This document shows, in pieces, positions 10,316-23,500 of a stretch of 64,000 nucleotides of DNA. This stretch comes from Trachythela sp. YZ-2020 (Eukaryota > Cnidaria > Anthozoa > Malacalcyonacea > Clavulariidae), in assembly GCA_016169945.1 (NCBI GenBank), contig JADLSH010000367.1:6662501-6726500 (forward strand), written 5' to 3'. A program made the position numbers and the translations under genes. The notes beneath the pieces are model-generated. The model searched no databases and was not told the DNA's origin. It saw nothing but the letters and a program-made list of their open reading frames with translations. Within the stretch, counting starts at the first letter, position 1. Each line of letters starts with the position of its first letter.

Positions 10316-10950
10316 GGTTTACAATATGGATGCCTGATTGCTTAAGATAAATTTATTCGTCTATACGTCCGATCTAAAACTTCGTCTTTTAACCAATATC
10401 AAATGTATACCTTTGCTTTGTTTCGATTATAAGAGCGATGAGCAGGTGAGGAATCACTGGCCAAGCTCCAGCTTTCTTTCTTGCAACATATTAATGATCG
10501 TAAAAAGTCTGGAATGTTGAACAGGAGCTCAGGACCAGGACGGGACTGACGATCACTCTCTGTTTCTTAAAAATAGAGAAGAAAGTAAAGAGACACAAAT
10601 GTGGCTTTCTTAAAACCGCAATTTCCCCTTATTCTCTCTTCATGCATGTGCTCTGTAAGTACCCAGCTCTGAATTACGAAGAATGGTGTGACCAATTTAC
10701 AACAACAGTGATTTCTGTTCAAGTATAAAAATGTTAATTATCAGACATTGGTTGCAACACTACTCTGCTTTTGGACTCCGTTATATGTGGACTGTGGAGA
10801 AAGATAAAAACCTCGGAATTACAAGTATGGTTCATAACATCCAAAATCGCGATCAAACGAGCTGCCACGAACATCGTATAAGGAATAATACGTTTACTCA
10901 ACACCTGATATCCTCCTGATTATTCATTACTTGGTGAGTCTGGACAATAT
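10316..10950. other. spacer, no gene seen
   Basis: Frames of about 60 codons at 10338 and 10731 lack recognisable domains or splice support. AAAGTCCAGTCC-type repeats just to the left (10082-10115) also occur at 30480-30535. Confidence 0.35.
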
Positions 10951-11389
10951 TAGCCTGCGTGGCAGGCGTTCTATTGTGGGGGAGGGGGTTTTGTTTAGAG
11001 AGCGCGCTTTTTTTTAGAGCGCTAGAGCGCGCGCTAGGTGAGAAGTTAGGGGGGGAGGAGAAAAAGCGAAGGGAAAGGCGAAATGAACGGCTGCCCAAAT
11101 CCTATTCATAAACGAGACAAGGCTAAAAAACAAATACGACTGGAAATTATAGTAACACCTCTTCAAATAACCAATGAAAAAACGCTGCGGAAATTGGTGA
11201 TGATTGAGCGCTATAAATGCTCCGGAAATTGATGTTAATTGATCGCAGGCAGGAGAATTTTTGTCTTTCAATGCCACACCGAAAACCTGATCTTTTACGC
11301 TCTCTGCCGATGCAAACAGAAGTTGTGGTGGATTCTGAGATACTTCGGCTAATTACGTATCAGTATTAAAGTGAACTGTGAACATGCAG

Positions 11390-11773
11390 TCATTCCAAGG
11401 GACTGTGCTTGAGTGCTTCAGCGATCTGGTCTTTCATAATGCTCTCCAAAGGACATACCACAATACTATACAATTGAGTACCGCCATCTAAAATCCCTAG
11501 CTTCGATTTGGCTATTGTAAACATTTGAAAGATTAAGCTTTTCCCAAAGCCCTTTGGCAGAACAGCAAGCACGTCAAGACCAAAAAGCAGCTTGGTAACG
11601 GATTTTTGCTGTTCCGGCTTAAGAATAATTTCATAACCTAAACGCTCAGATAATTCAGACACAGTCTGCTCGAATACTGTCCATTTTGCCGGGAAAATGA
11701 CGAAATACAATCCCACCATGCGGTAAGGTGCAGTTGTTTTCAAGCGTATTAACGATTTGTTGACAGATCTCAC
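11390..11773 (-). pseudogene. RecQ-like helicase N-terminal fragment inside the TIR transposon
   Basis: A 127-codon open frame. The helicase-like part reads ILKPEQQKSVTKLLFGLDV, then LAVLPKGFGKSLIFQM (Walker A; the usual LPTGFGKS has T changed to K) and IVVCPLESIMKDQIAE (motif Ia). It lines up with the start of the helicase at 2-270, where LKPKQ precedes LPTGYGKS. The most natural start codon (ATG at 11684, preceded by CCCGGCAAA) is one base out of frame with the helicase, so the start is probably broken. It stops shortly after motif Ia, so no DEAH box or C-terminal half is present. Confidence 0.82.
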
Positions 11774-11870
11774 TGAGTGTTGACGCGAAAGCGCATATTA
11801 GCCAATGGGAATTTAACCGAAGGTTTTGGACGCAAAAGTCTCGTTTATGAATAGGATTTGGGCAGGCGTT

Positions 11871-12107
11871 CATTTCGCCTCACCCTTCGCTTTTTCTCCT
11901 CCCCCCCTAACTTCTCACCTTGCGCGCGCTCTCAAAAAAAGCGCGCGCTCTAAACAAAACTCCCTCCCCCACAATAGAACGCCTGCCAATTTCGCCTCAC
12001 CCTTCGCTTTTTCCCCTCCCCCCCTAACTTCTCACCTTGCGCGCGCTCTCAAAAAAAGCGCGCGCTCTATAAAACAAAACTCCCTCCCCCACAATAGAAC
12101 GCCTGCC
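11871..12107. repeat. 118-bp tandem duplication inside the right TIR
   Basis: Two near-identical copies (about 11871-11988 and 11989-12107) run from ATTTCGCCTCACCCTTCGCT to CAATAGAACGCCTGCCA. Only one copy is present in the left TIR, so this is a duplication in the right arm. Confidence 0.88.
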
Positions 12108-12126
12108 ACGCAGGCTAGGACAATAT

Positions 12127-12715
12127 AAGGTATTACACTGGGCAATTTTACCCTGACATATGCACGCTGTGTGGCACTTTTTCTCCTGCTGAAGCATGGA
12201 ATTGAATGGATGACTCATTAAAGGACAGCCTTGGGGGCTATTAGTAAAAGACGGAGCATGGAGCAGCATAAATTAAAAATCTGGTATAATAAACTAATTT
12301 TTTTTATTACTTATTTTATGAATTATTATCTATTAACAGTAATTTGTTTCAGATATAAAGGAAAATTACCTTAACTTCTCACTCTCCGTTTACGTAAGCG
12401 CTAATACACGGTGCCAAGTAAAGACTTTTTATTTCTTTAACCTATTCGGGAAGTAACAAATACCCTCGCTCTTGGGGACGAATGGTTGTTTTATTGACAC
12501 CGTTGAAACGCGTCGCATGCACTGTGCGTAATTTAAACAGTGTCTTGGAACGAAAACTATACTCGCGTGTGCTTTAAAAATCCAGCTACCTTATGTTCGC
12601 TATGTTAAGAAAATTTACTGCCTATATTATATCACGCTTATTTGCACTATTCGACGGCAAACGCATTTAAAAAAGACACTTCCAAAACAGCCCTTATTTT
12701 CGAGCTTATTTTGAT
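12127..12715. other. spacer, no gene seen
   Basis: AT-rich with no frame of note. Confidence 0.35.
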
Positions 12716-13133
12716 ACCCGGTTCAAATTAGCCAAGCTTTTGCTGCTCACAAAAGCAGAAAGTCTTTCGATTCAATTAGTCGACGGCTTAATATAAAGAT
12801 GGTGATGACAAAAGTGTATTAATCTTTGTCGGAGAGTAGAAAGAATCTCGGAAAGAATGACTAATACGACCGAAACTCCATCTTTGAAGTTTATTGTATG
12901 TGCCTTGAGCCGTTTGCATGCAGTGGCTTGAATGTCAATATCATAGATTTGCCTACCAAAACGGACTATGTTGATTAGTTCTATCGAGCGGGTTGCTAAA
13001 AATCCAGAATGTTTTGTATACTGTTTTAATACACTTTTGTCATCACCAGCTTTATTTTAAGCCGTCGGCTACATTGAATCGAAAGACTTCCTGCTTTTGT
13101 GAGCAGCGAAAGCTTGGCTAATTTGAACCGGGT
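12716..13133. mobile_element. TIR element with arms of about 110 bp
   Basis: The left arm 12716-12826 (ACCCGGTTCAAATTAGCC...) is matched by the inverted right arm 13022-13133, ending in TTAATACACTTTTGTCATCA. Differences are few. The centre of about 200 bp has no ORF. Target duplication not resolved. Confidence 0.85.
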
Positions 13134-13226
13134 GTAGATAAAAGGCGGGCGCGGACTGGCCAAAAATTATCATTTAATATGAATATTAATATATAATTAA
13201 ATATATTAATAAGAGTCTAGGTAATT

Positions 13227-13283
13227 GTCGAGTGTCGAGTAGTCGAGGGTAAACGTCGAGGGTCGAGGGTAAAATGTCGAAGG
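13227..13283. repeat. GTCGAGGGT minisatellite
   Basis: Short direct copies of GTCGAGGGTAAA and GTCGAGT. Confidence 0.75.
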
Positions 13284-14411
13284 TCCTGAAACCCCGTTTT
13301 CGCATTCTTTTATGAATTTTACATGTAAAATGTTTCTACCATAATTTATTCGTGAAATAATTGTGAATAAACATGTTTTGACTGGAGATTTTAACCTTAA
13401 CGGCCAAATTGTCTCATTTCACTTTATCTCATTGAAAGCGCACGTATAAGCTTGTTGTTTCGCGCAAAGCCGTATACTGTCCATAAAGCTACCATATATT
13501 TGGAGCCAATCGTCCCAGCTTCAATATTTGAAAGTACTCAATATTTATGACATCGCATCTTGGGCATAGCACAGATTGACAGCATGCAAATCACGCTTGA
13601 CGCTTCAAATAATTTCTGATCTTTAGATTTATTATTGACTGAACAATATTATTACCCTATCAACCGTGCTTCAACTTTGCCGCAGCACGTAATGAATTAT
13701 ATATCTTGTATTGAATATCTTGTATGTAGCTCATACTTTGGATTTTGGTTATCTCCTCCTAATGTTTCGCAGCTGAATCGTAGTTGTTTGTTTTGAGAGA
13801 CGCTGGATTGCAGTATACGCAGTGCTAGTTCTAAAACATGGATGGGTATTATACATATCGCGCTTTGCTTCGCGTGTGATTGCTCAGCGACTGAAAATAT
13901 GGTTACGCAGTGGAAGGTGACTAGTGGACGGGTTACTGCAAATTATCCTCTTTATTTGCGATATAAACGTTTTGGCAGAAGTGCAAAACTACAACAGCGG
14001 CCTTGCATATGTCTCGGACATACAACAACGAGATAATATATTCGAAGTGGCTATTCATACTGGAGTCAAAATATTCCTTCCAGTTTCCATGCAAATAATT
14101 GTTTCAACTGATTTTTATTATCCTACCTTTGTTAAGATACACGTAGCGATTCTTATGAGTGTTGTTTTTGCTAAATAAATCAAACTCTGGACTCTATACG
14201 GTGCTGCGCAAACCAATAAGCTTGGCAAGTTGCGTGCGCTTTCAATAAGATTTAGTACAAGTCGGCCTGTTTCCATACCACGCGGCCCGACCATCAGGCA
14301 AAAAACTCTCATGGCAATTAGTTAGTCAACATCTTTGGAAATCATCTTCCCCAATTGTGTACAAAATGCGTGATATATATAGCAGTGGAACATAGATCTT
14401 GGACTACTCAC
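13284..14411. other. intergenic or intronic DNA downstream of the last sure transporter exon
   Basis: No coding exon could be recognised. The missing penultimate transporter exon would have to lie here or further left. Frames of 60-84 codons at 13842, 13924 and 14118 show no family features. Confidence 0.4.
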
Positions 14412-14512
14412 CACATATCAAGCTGACTATAGCTCCCACCACAAATGTCGTAGCAACGGCAGTTGCACTATACCAGAGATATGACAGACTGCCAAGTTTT
14501 GCGTGAGTTTCA
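14412..14512 (-). CDS. SLC5 transporter exon: last transmembrane helix
   Basis: Acceptor TTTTCTTAG, donor TGTG|GTGAGT. It codes ETHAKLGSLSYLWYSATAV and ATTFVVGAIVSLIC; the LSYLWYSA block is typical of SLC5 proteins just before the final helix. It takes AG from the previous exon to make Ser and ends with one base of the next codon (phase 1). Confidence 0.85.
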
Positions 14513-17500
14513 CTAAGAAAATATTAGTGTGTTAAATGATGAAAATGCGTACCAAAAGCTGTTTTTGTTCGTTCATCTGTTTGTCTGTTTGGTTGTTTGT
14601 CTCAGGGTGATTATGGAATATAATGCAAAGTAAAAATGGAATATAACGGAAGTGCAGAATGTTTTGTTTGATAACACTTCAAATTAACTCCATGGTTTAA
14701 TCTATGCTGTCCGTCGAGGCGACGATGACTGTTCCATGAATGACTCTAGGCATCATATTTCTCCATTTCAGCCTGTCTGCTGCAAGTTCTTGCCAGTCTC
14801 TTGGATTGATGATTCCTCTTCACTCTATCTTTGAATCTTAATCGCGGCCGACCCTGATTCCCCTTTTCTTCGCCACAACTGAGAGTACAGTAGCTGTCTA
14901 GGCAGTCGGTCATGGTCCATTCTCTACACATGACCCACCCATCTTAGGTTAATCTGTATAAGCAGATCTGGCATTGATGGGAGGCCCGTCCTCTCTAGGA
15001 TCTCCTTGTTGGTAACCTTGTCCTGTCAGACCATATTCATAATCTGCCGCAGATGTCGCATCATGTAAGCATGCAACTTTAACACTTGCGTCCTATATAG
15101 GGTCCACGTCTCTGCTCGGTACAGGAGGGAGGTTAGCATCACGGCTCTATACACTATACACTTTACTCGGATGGTGACATGGCGGTTTTTCCATAGTCTC
15201 TCTTGCAGTCTTCCAAAAGCTGTGCTTGCTCTACCCATTTTAAAGGCCAATTCTTGATCTAATCTGCTATTCTGAGAGACAGTGCTTCCAAGGTAGGTGA
15301 AGTTCTCACACGCTCTCAGTGGTTTATTGTCAATCCTTACAATGGGTGGTTCAACGTCGGTGCATGCCGATTTCAATGGTTGATAGAGGCACTCGGTTTT
15401 CTTGATATTGATCTTCAAGCTGAATTGCAATGCTGCCTTGGCGAACCTGTCAACAAGGAGCTGCACATCGGTCAAGCTATGTGCCACAAGCGCACTATCA
15501 TCAGCAAACAACATCTCTCTCACGATTTTCATGGTGGTCTTGGTCTTGCCTTGAAGTGGGAGACGTTAAACAAGTCCGCGTTCATTCTGGTCTGTATGCA
15601 TACTCCCCCAGTCGTGTCCTTGAAGGCCACGTCTAACATAGCTGCCAGGTAAATGGAGAAAAGAGTAGGCGCCCACACACACCCTTGTTTCACACCGTTT
15701 GTGACTTCAAAGTCCTTCGATTGGGTGTTACCCATCGACACATTAGCCTGCATACCTGTGTGAAGCTCCTTTACCAGATTGATATATTTGTCGGGACAGA
15801 CATACTTCTTGAGAACACAGCAAAGGCCTTGCCGCGAGACGGTATCGAAAGCTTTGCTGAAGTCAATGAAGACCACGTAGAGCGGCATATTCTGTTCGAT
15901 ACATTTTTCCTGGACCTATCTAAGGCAGAATATCATATCCATTGTACTTCGACCCTTCCTGAATCCGCACTGCGTCTCGGGTAGCACATTTGGTGAGATA
16001 CGTTTATTCAGCCTGTTCAGAAGTATACGAGAGAGAATCTTACCAGCTATAGCGAGTAGAGTGATACCGCGTAGTTGTCGCAGTTCTTCTTTTTCCCCTT
16101 CTTGAAAATCGGTACGATGGATGCATCTTTCCAGTCTTGAGGCACTTGCTCGGACTTCCAAATCTTCAGAATCAATTGGTGTAGCTGCTTGGTGAGTTGA
16201 TTTCCACCGTGTTTGCATATTTCCGCTGGTATGCCATCACGTCCGGGCGATTTCCCTTCTGATGTTATCCTGATGGCAAGCCAGTAGTTCGTCTATACCT
16301 GGTTCTTTATCCAAGTGTGCTGTAGAAGTTCTTCTTCACGTCATCAGGCCTAGGGTTGATCATGGTTGGTGCGTAGACACTTAAAATGGTCGCATGCATG
16401 TTCTTTTCCAGCGGGATTCTCAAGGTCTATTATCTGATCGTTTCTACTATTCGTTCTGCAATGCGCTCTCCACTCGGTATGGGATGTACTATTTTGCAAT
16501 CTTGTTTCCGGTTTGTACTGTATATATTTAAATATTTCATATATGTTTTGTAACAGGACAATAACGTAATTGGCTCACGCTGTGTTAGTGTTCCTGAGTC
16601 GTTTTCCTGTTTATCTTTGCGTGAATGTTTCAGCCTCGTCCCCAGGCTCCACATGGTGAAAATCGGACGCGTGGATATTGCGTGGGTTCTTGGCGCGGCG
16701 CAGCACGACCTCATCTCCTCCTCGCGTGTCTCCCGCGCGCGCCCCACGTAGCCGCGTAGTATTAAGTAAACCAAGCGCCTGGGGACGAGGCTGTGAATGT
16801 TTTACATTTGTGATAACGGCTGAAGTTAATAAATAAATAAATAAATAAATAAAAAACACAAAGTAAGCATTGTTTAGCAAACGCTGACAAGCATTTTGAA
16901 TACGACTGCGGACTCGTATTTACCAAAAATGGCGGTATTTTGATTCAAAATATTGAAAAATATACAATTTAACTGCAGTTTACACTATAAACCGGCCCCA
17001 GGTCTTTCCAAGCCAGTCCTGTCTATCAGGGTACGCACATTCCAACCGGCTAAATTCAGGGATTTAATCATCCTCTCATAATATCGTTGTTGTCGACTCC
17101 TAGCTTACTTTTCACTGGCTCCCGGAGCAAAAGGTGGCCAGCGCGAACCTTGTTCGGCCGACGTTTGATCCAGCATGATACATATTCCTTTCGGCCATTT
17201 CATGAAACTGCGTGCAAATGGTTTAAAAATAAACCAGATTTGAAGTACTGCTAGCTTTTGCTGTTACTAGCAGCACTATCTTGGCAGGTCATTGATGTGA
17301 TCCAGTGGCAAGGACAAGACGAGACGTACCGCACCAATGTCTGTTGCGTATTGGGAGTGGTCCTCCATAGATCATGTGACAGGACAGGACAGGATGCCCA
17401 ATCTCATTGAGCCCTTCATTCTATCAGGATGCCCAATCTCATTGAGCCCTTCATTCTATCAGGATGCCCAATCTCACCCTCCACGCATAGAGTTGGTGAC

Positions 17501-20500
17501 CCAGATCTCCCTTACAGTTGATCTTTGTTCGGAGTAGCCTTCTAACGGGGTCGTCCATCTCCCTGTGGTAGGCTAAGGCGCTAACCCTTCCTACCCCAGT
17601 GCCCAAGTAAGGCCGTCTGTAAAAGGCAATTATAAGATCAGTGCTCTGGCAAATAATGCATGCTGTAATTCCACCGATTGAGTTTCCTGAGTCGATAACA
17701 ATAGTCGGCCGGCCAAGCTATCGAACGGTGCAAGTTGATGGCAACTTCGTGTTAGAAGCTGGCAACAAACATATTCATACTGAGATAGATGTAGAGAAAA
17801 AGGTTTGAGTTGTTGCCAAGCCGAAAAATGAATTTTTAAGTGAAAAATCGAGAGTTTTTAGGGCGCCTTCCCGCGACGTCGCGGCAACTAGACTTCAAAT
17901 GATTGCCGAAAATTACGTTGCTATGCTACAAGTTTCTTTGCTCTGATTGGTCATCAATAACGTTCGCTTAATTAGTCGACCAATGAGCGAACGTAAAAGT
18001 GTGTGCACTTCCGGTTTTTGTATTGACGACATAAACAAACTGCGAAGATCAAGGGAATAACTTGCAAAATTTTACGATTTCAGCGATATTTAGGTAACTT
18101 TTTTCGTGTTAAAGCCATATACACTCCATAAACATATTGTACTTCATTCAGCGACACTGACTTGGCCATAGTGTGTCAAATTTATTTTATTGTTGTGCCG
18201 AAGTTTACGGCAAAATATATCAGTTGTGTATATTTTCTATTAGCTGTAATCCGTGAATTAGATTGTATTTATTAATCTAGACAACTACGAACACTCAAAT
18301 ATCCTATAAAAGCAAGTACTAGACAAGTAGAATCTAAGAAGTACGAATAATTTTGGCACAAGAATAAAATAAATTTGACACACAAGGGCCAAATCAGTGT
18401 CACTGAACAAAGTACAATATGTTTACGGAATATATATGGCTTTAACAGGAAAAATCTTACCTAAATATCGCTGAAATCGTAAGATTTTGCAAGTTTCTTC
18501 CTCGGTTTTCTCAGTTTGTTTACATCGTGAATACAAAAACCGGAAATGCACACGCGTTTACGTTCGCTCATTAAATTGGTCGTCTAATTAGGCAGCGTTA
18601 TTGATGACCAATCAGAGTAAAGAAACTTGTAGCATAGCAACATAATTTTCGGCAATCGTTTGAAGTTTAGTTGCCGGGACGTTGCGGGAAGGCGGCCTAA
18701 AAACTCTCGATTTTTCACTTAAAAATTCATTTTTCGGCTTGGCAACAACTCAAACCTCTCCACGTCTATCTGAGTATGAATATGTTTGTTGCCAGCTTCT
18801 AACACGAAGTTGCCATCAAACGTTTTTAGAGGCACTTTTTCATATCTTGGCCGGCCGACTACAATAATACAGCACCTGTATGGTTGGAAGGTCTTTGATA
18901 TGATTCCATCGACTGTTGTATTTCCATACGTTGTACTGTTATAGAAGTCGCATTTTTTTATAGAAATACTACCAGCCATTTTGTCAGGAGGATAAATCAT
19001 GCCACCGATTGCAATTGTTATCGTCAATACAAAACCAACCAAAGCTCCAACATAGGCACCCTATAAAATGACAATTAACAATTATCGAATGAGGTTAGGC
19101 ATGATATCGAGAATTATCAAGGTCGAAGTTTGCGTTATCTGCAGAAGCTAAAACTTGAGGCGGATTACGTAAACTGAGGCCTTGATTACTATTATATTCC
19201 AAAAGTTTTCCCGACAATGCTCCCGGGAAGGTTCAACCCATTTCGAAAATTTCACACATGATTTCACATGTGGAACAAACATTGATTTGACATATTGGAA
19301 TTTTCATCTTTGATTTAATCTTTTCTATACAAAATTTGACTATCCTATTTTAGCACATCTAGTTTCACATATGAAGTTTTCATATATTAAAGACAAGACA
19401 ATTTATTTGAACCCACTTTTTACATTGTAGTATTTTTACATTATATATTTTGACATATTATGGGTTCCGTCTGCCCGAAATAACCATTGAAGGGCTAGAT
19501 GAATAAGGCAGACAATTTACACACAACGCTTGATAAACAGATATAACGAAGCTTGTATAGAGCAATCAATTTCACTAATTATTTGTACTCAATTTAGCAG
19601 AACCACAGAGAGAAGCAAGCACCATATAATTATGGAATTATTAAAATTTTGAAGCTTTTAACAAATTCAATAAATAAAAATAATACAAGCAATCAAACAA
19701 TTCAGTACATAAATAAACAGAGCAATAAACTAATATAAATCAATGAACATTGTTTTAAGTTTATTTTTTAGATTAAAAAACTGACAAATTTTTATCGGCC
19801 TCATCAAGGGCGTTCCATATCTTTACTCCCTGATATCTAATATTAAAAATTCCAAAATTAGTTCTTGTTTTTGGCAAAGAATACGACTGCCTCGATGCTA
19901 ACCTCGTATTGTAAGTATGTAGGTCTTTGACTGGAGTGAAAAGATTATTAAAGATGGATGGTAATTCCTCGTGATAATACTTATGCATAAACATTGTGGC
20001 GTGTAGAGTGAAAAGATCATTTTACATGTAATTGAATTATTTTTAAAGATTTAAATATTGGAGTGGAACGAGCATCAAATTTAGAAAAGTTAATTATACG
20101 CAAAGCCTTTTTCTGTAAAATAAATACTGAATGGTTGCAAAGATGCCGGATATGTCATACTCCAAGCAATTATACCATAAATGAGAAAAGGGTAAATTAG
20201 AGCATAATATAACTTTATCAAGGTATTCAGATTGGTAAAAAAACGAATTTTAGAGAGTAGACCAATACTTCTTTTCAATTTTTTTGCGATATAATCAATA
20301 TGGCATTTCCAATTCAAATGAGAATCAATGTAGACTCCAAGATACCTCACATTCTGCACTCTTTTTAATTCAATATCATTAATCTCCAATTTAAAAACAC
20401 ATGTTATTTTCTTTTGGACTGGATGGAATAAAACGAAATTAGATTTTTCTATGTTGAGAGACAACTTATTTGCACAAAGCCAAACATGAATGTTACTTAA

Positions 20501-23500
20501 TTCCCTGTTATAAACATCAGACTCAAGTGACAGGAGGTTTTTATGTTTATAGAATAAATTTGAGTCATCTGCAAATAAATGAAAATCCAATCATTTTGAA
20601 CATTTATGAAAATCACTAATATATAAGAGAAACAATTATAGCGGACCAATTACAGATCCTTGCGGAACACCACAATTTATTGTGGATAAATCTGATGATA
20701 TGTTTCCCCCATCATGGTTACTCTGAAAAGAAACAAAATGCTTTCTTCCGCTTAGATAAGAAACTTCACATATGAAATATTTTGGTTTCACATATGAAAG
20801 TTTCAAATATGCAATTTTCACATGTTAATTGTTTCAATTCCATGCACACATCGATTTCACGTGTGAAAGGATAGGCCATGAGTGTTAGTAATTGCATAGT
20901 AGTGCCGTATAATTAACAATTATACCATGAGCTCGAGTCCTATTTGAGCTGATAGCCGACGAGGTGCGTAGCACCAAGTCGGCTATCAGCCATATACGAC
21001 GAGAGCGAATGGTATAATTGTTTTATAATATAGTCTTATAGACATTAACTACAGCAATAATATACTCTTCTCTGTTGTAATATTTTTACAGTTGGTTCAT
21101 CCACAAATCTTGCCGCGACTCGGATTGAAAATTTTAAATGTTTTTGTTATGGTTTTTTCATAACTTAAAGTGAAATAATCGGTTTTAGTACAGTATTGCT
21201 TGATATAAAAAGTTTGAGATATTTTATATAATATTTGTGTAGCAAAGTAAGTGCTTACTGAATGCAAATTTATTTGTTTGTTCGTGCGGCATTTCGAAAA
21301 ATTTATATTCTCATGAACATGTTTTTTCGCTGCTCTTTCGCTATTAATTCTGTAGAAAACTTTTATTTAAAATCTACCCAGCTGTCAATGATTTTTGGAG
21401 TCTTTTCTGTCTGTTTTTGTCGCTTTCAAAGCGTATATTTCGCTGTTTTCTGGTTCGCAAAACTCTTGTAGTTAATTTTTGTGTCGAGCTGACATACAGG
21501 TAATAATAGGTAATAAGGTAATAAGGGGGGTGTGCTTATTATCCTTACTTGCAGCTGAGAGCTAAGCTGAATTGCGAAGGACACAGCTCAACGTGACCGA
21601 GTCGAAGGCTTTCTAGGCGCATATCGCAGCCATCTTTTGCTCGCCATCACGGAGCACAGCTACGGTGGAAGGGCCAGTTAGGGGTTAAACCCAACCCGCT
21701 CTGTCAACATTCCCTGTGGGAGGAAACCGGAGTACCCGGAGAAAACTAGCACATAGCACATCTTTTCACATAGCTATCATAAGTCGTCCCCAACGGGAAT
21801 CGAACCCACGATATCAGAGGTGAAAGGCGCGTGCTCTGACGATTGCGGCTGCGCCACCGAAGCCCCTTGTATGAGCGAGTATATGAGCTGATATACAGCG
21901 AGTAGCTCAGCCAATCAGATTGCAGAATATGTCATATACGGTGGATGACTATATTATAATTGTATATACTGTTTTACACTTGAAAATTACTTATATTAAT
22001 AGACATTAGATCTCCATAATAGTTTTCATATTACTAAAATTATTTTACATTTGTACAAAAACTTTGTGTACAGAAAAGATAAATTTTGTGATGTTTTTAA
22101 TACCTTATAATTGGCTCTTGGTATCATAATTCCCAAGAAAAATATTCCAAGCAAAGGACCACCAATTAAACCAGTTATACTGTAGGCAAGCTGAAAAACA
22201 ACGAATGAATCGTTTTATAGAACAGAACCCATTAACACCAAACATTTCTCCTTGACAAGTAAAATCGTTCGATGCTGGACAGAGTAAATAACAGGGTAAG
22301 GCGCATCAGGGAGCATTGGTTGCATGTGGAATTAGTTACATGTACTGTATATTCAATAACGTATCTATTATCACTAGCAGTCATTTGTTGGCGGTAAATT
22401 CCCACACTAAACTACGATGCGTTCTAGTCGATGTATAAATCAATTATATCTATTTCTCAAAAAACCACTTACATTTAATACAACAAAAAGGAATATTTTC
22501 ATACCTGTAAAACCAATGTACCAAAGTATTTTACGACGAAAGCACCGCCTATTATCACTATACCATAAAACACAGCTAAAAGAACAAATTGTTGTGATAT
22601 AACGTTAAAATTTTCCGGTCCGTGCTGGAAGATGATTATAGCACAGTCCCTTCACTAATAGTGCTGTTAGGAATAGAAATATGGAAATTCAACGTACTTA
22701 TATTGAAATATAATTAAAGTCGGCTAAATACAATCCCTGTCATTACTTGAAAATTATTGGCATTTATAACCACGAATTTTAATTCTATTTTTTACGAATT
22801 AGAAAAAATGTGCATCTTACACCAATATAACCGAATTGGTACCAATATAACCGAATTATATTTATAGTGTAGCGTCGGTACTCGTAAAAACCAACTTTGA
22901 GTAATTGTTAAACTTCTATTTATGTTTCAGTTAACTTACCTAATATTTTTGAGAGTTTTGTTGCTTCGTGATCTGATAGATCTGTCCACCTTTTCTTGAC
23001 TACATCTTCCAACGTGACAGTGATCAATGAATTGAGACCTGAAGAGGCCGTGCTGAATGGGAAAATAAAACCACGATTTAAGTATCTGAATATATAATAA
23101 TGTGGCTTACCATTATCAATAACACAATTTATATACAATTAAATTTACTTTTGTTCAATAAAATACCTGCGTTACCTCAAAGCGCCACTAAATAGACAAG
23201 CCATGAAAATTCCAGGTACTCCAATCAAGTGACCCAGTTGGTCGATCACAAAGTAAGGTAAAACCTGAAAATAGATATAATTATATTTAGTTACTTGACT
23301 TGTGATGTGTGTACTATATAATGAAAATAAATCTTTGAATAGAGGAAAATATAAATGTAGTTATTGCATGTACGTATAGTAAAGTAGACTGATATTATCC
23401 AAATCAGCGAACACCCATGATCTTTCCACAAAAAACTGTTACAAATATACCCGTGGTTAAAAGTAAACATGTAGCGAACCACCTCAACAATTAGCCTCAT

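Larger units (their letters stand above)
10951..12117. mobile_element. TIR transposon carrying a RecQ-like helicase fragment
   Basis: TIRs TAGCCTGCGTGGCAGGCGTT / inverse, flanked by a perfect 9-bp duplication GGACAATAT (10942-10950 and 12118-12126). The terminal repeats run about 160 bp: GGTGAGAAGTTAGGGGGGGA and AATCCTATTCATAAACGAGA on the left recur inverted on the right, where one block is duplicated (11871-12107). Between the TIRs, on the minus strand, lies the first part of a RecQ-like helicase (11390-11773). The element is therefore either a deletion derivative of a helicase-encoding transposon or a case of gene capture. No transposase is visible. Confidence 0.92.

Noticed and set aside
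12205..12245. Possible short last transporter exon (APKAVL, stop) on the minus strand
   Set aside because: Phase would fit but only six residues are coded and the acceptor context is weak.
15380..15984. Plus-strand frames of 68-99 codons
   Set aside because: Antisense to the reverse transcriptase of the LINE at 14690-16395.
18719..18875. Extension of the transporter exon through GTGCTG into the foldback (RCCIIVVGRPRYEKV...)
   Set aside because: A donor at 18875 joins in phase to exon 14412-14512 and gives the expected family sequence; the extension is the foldback.
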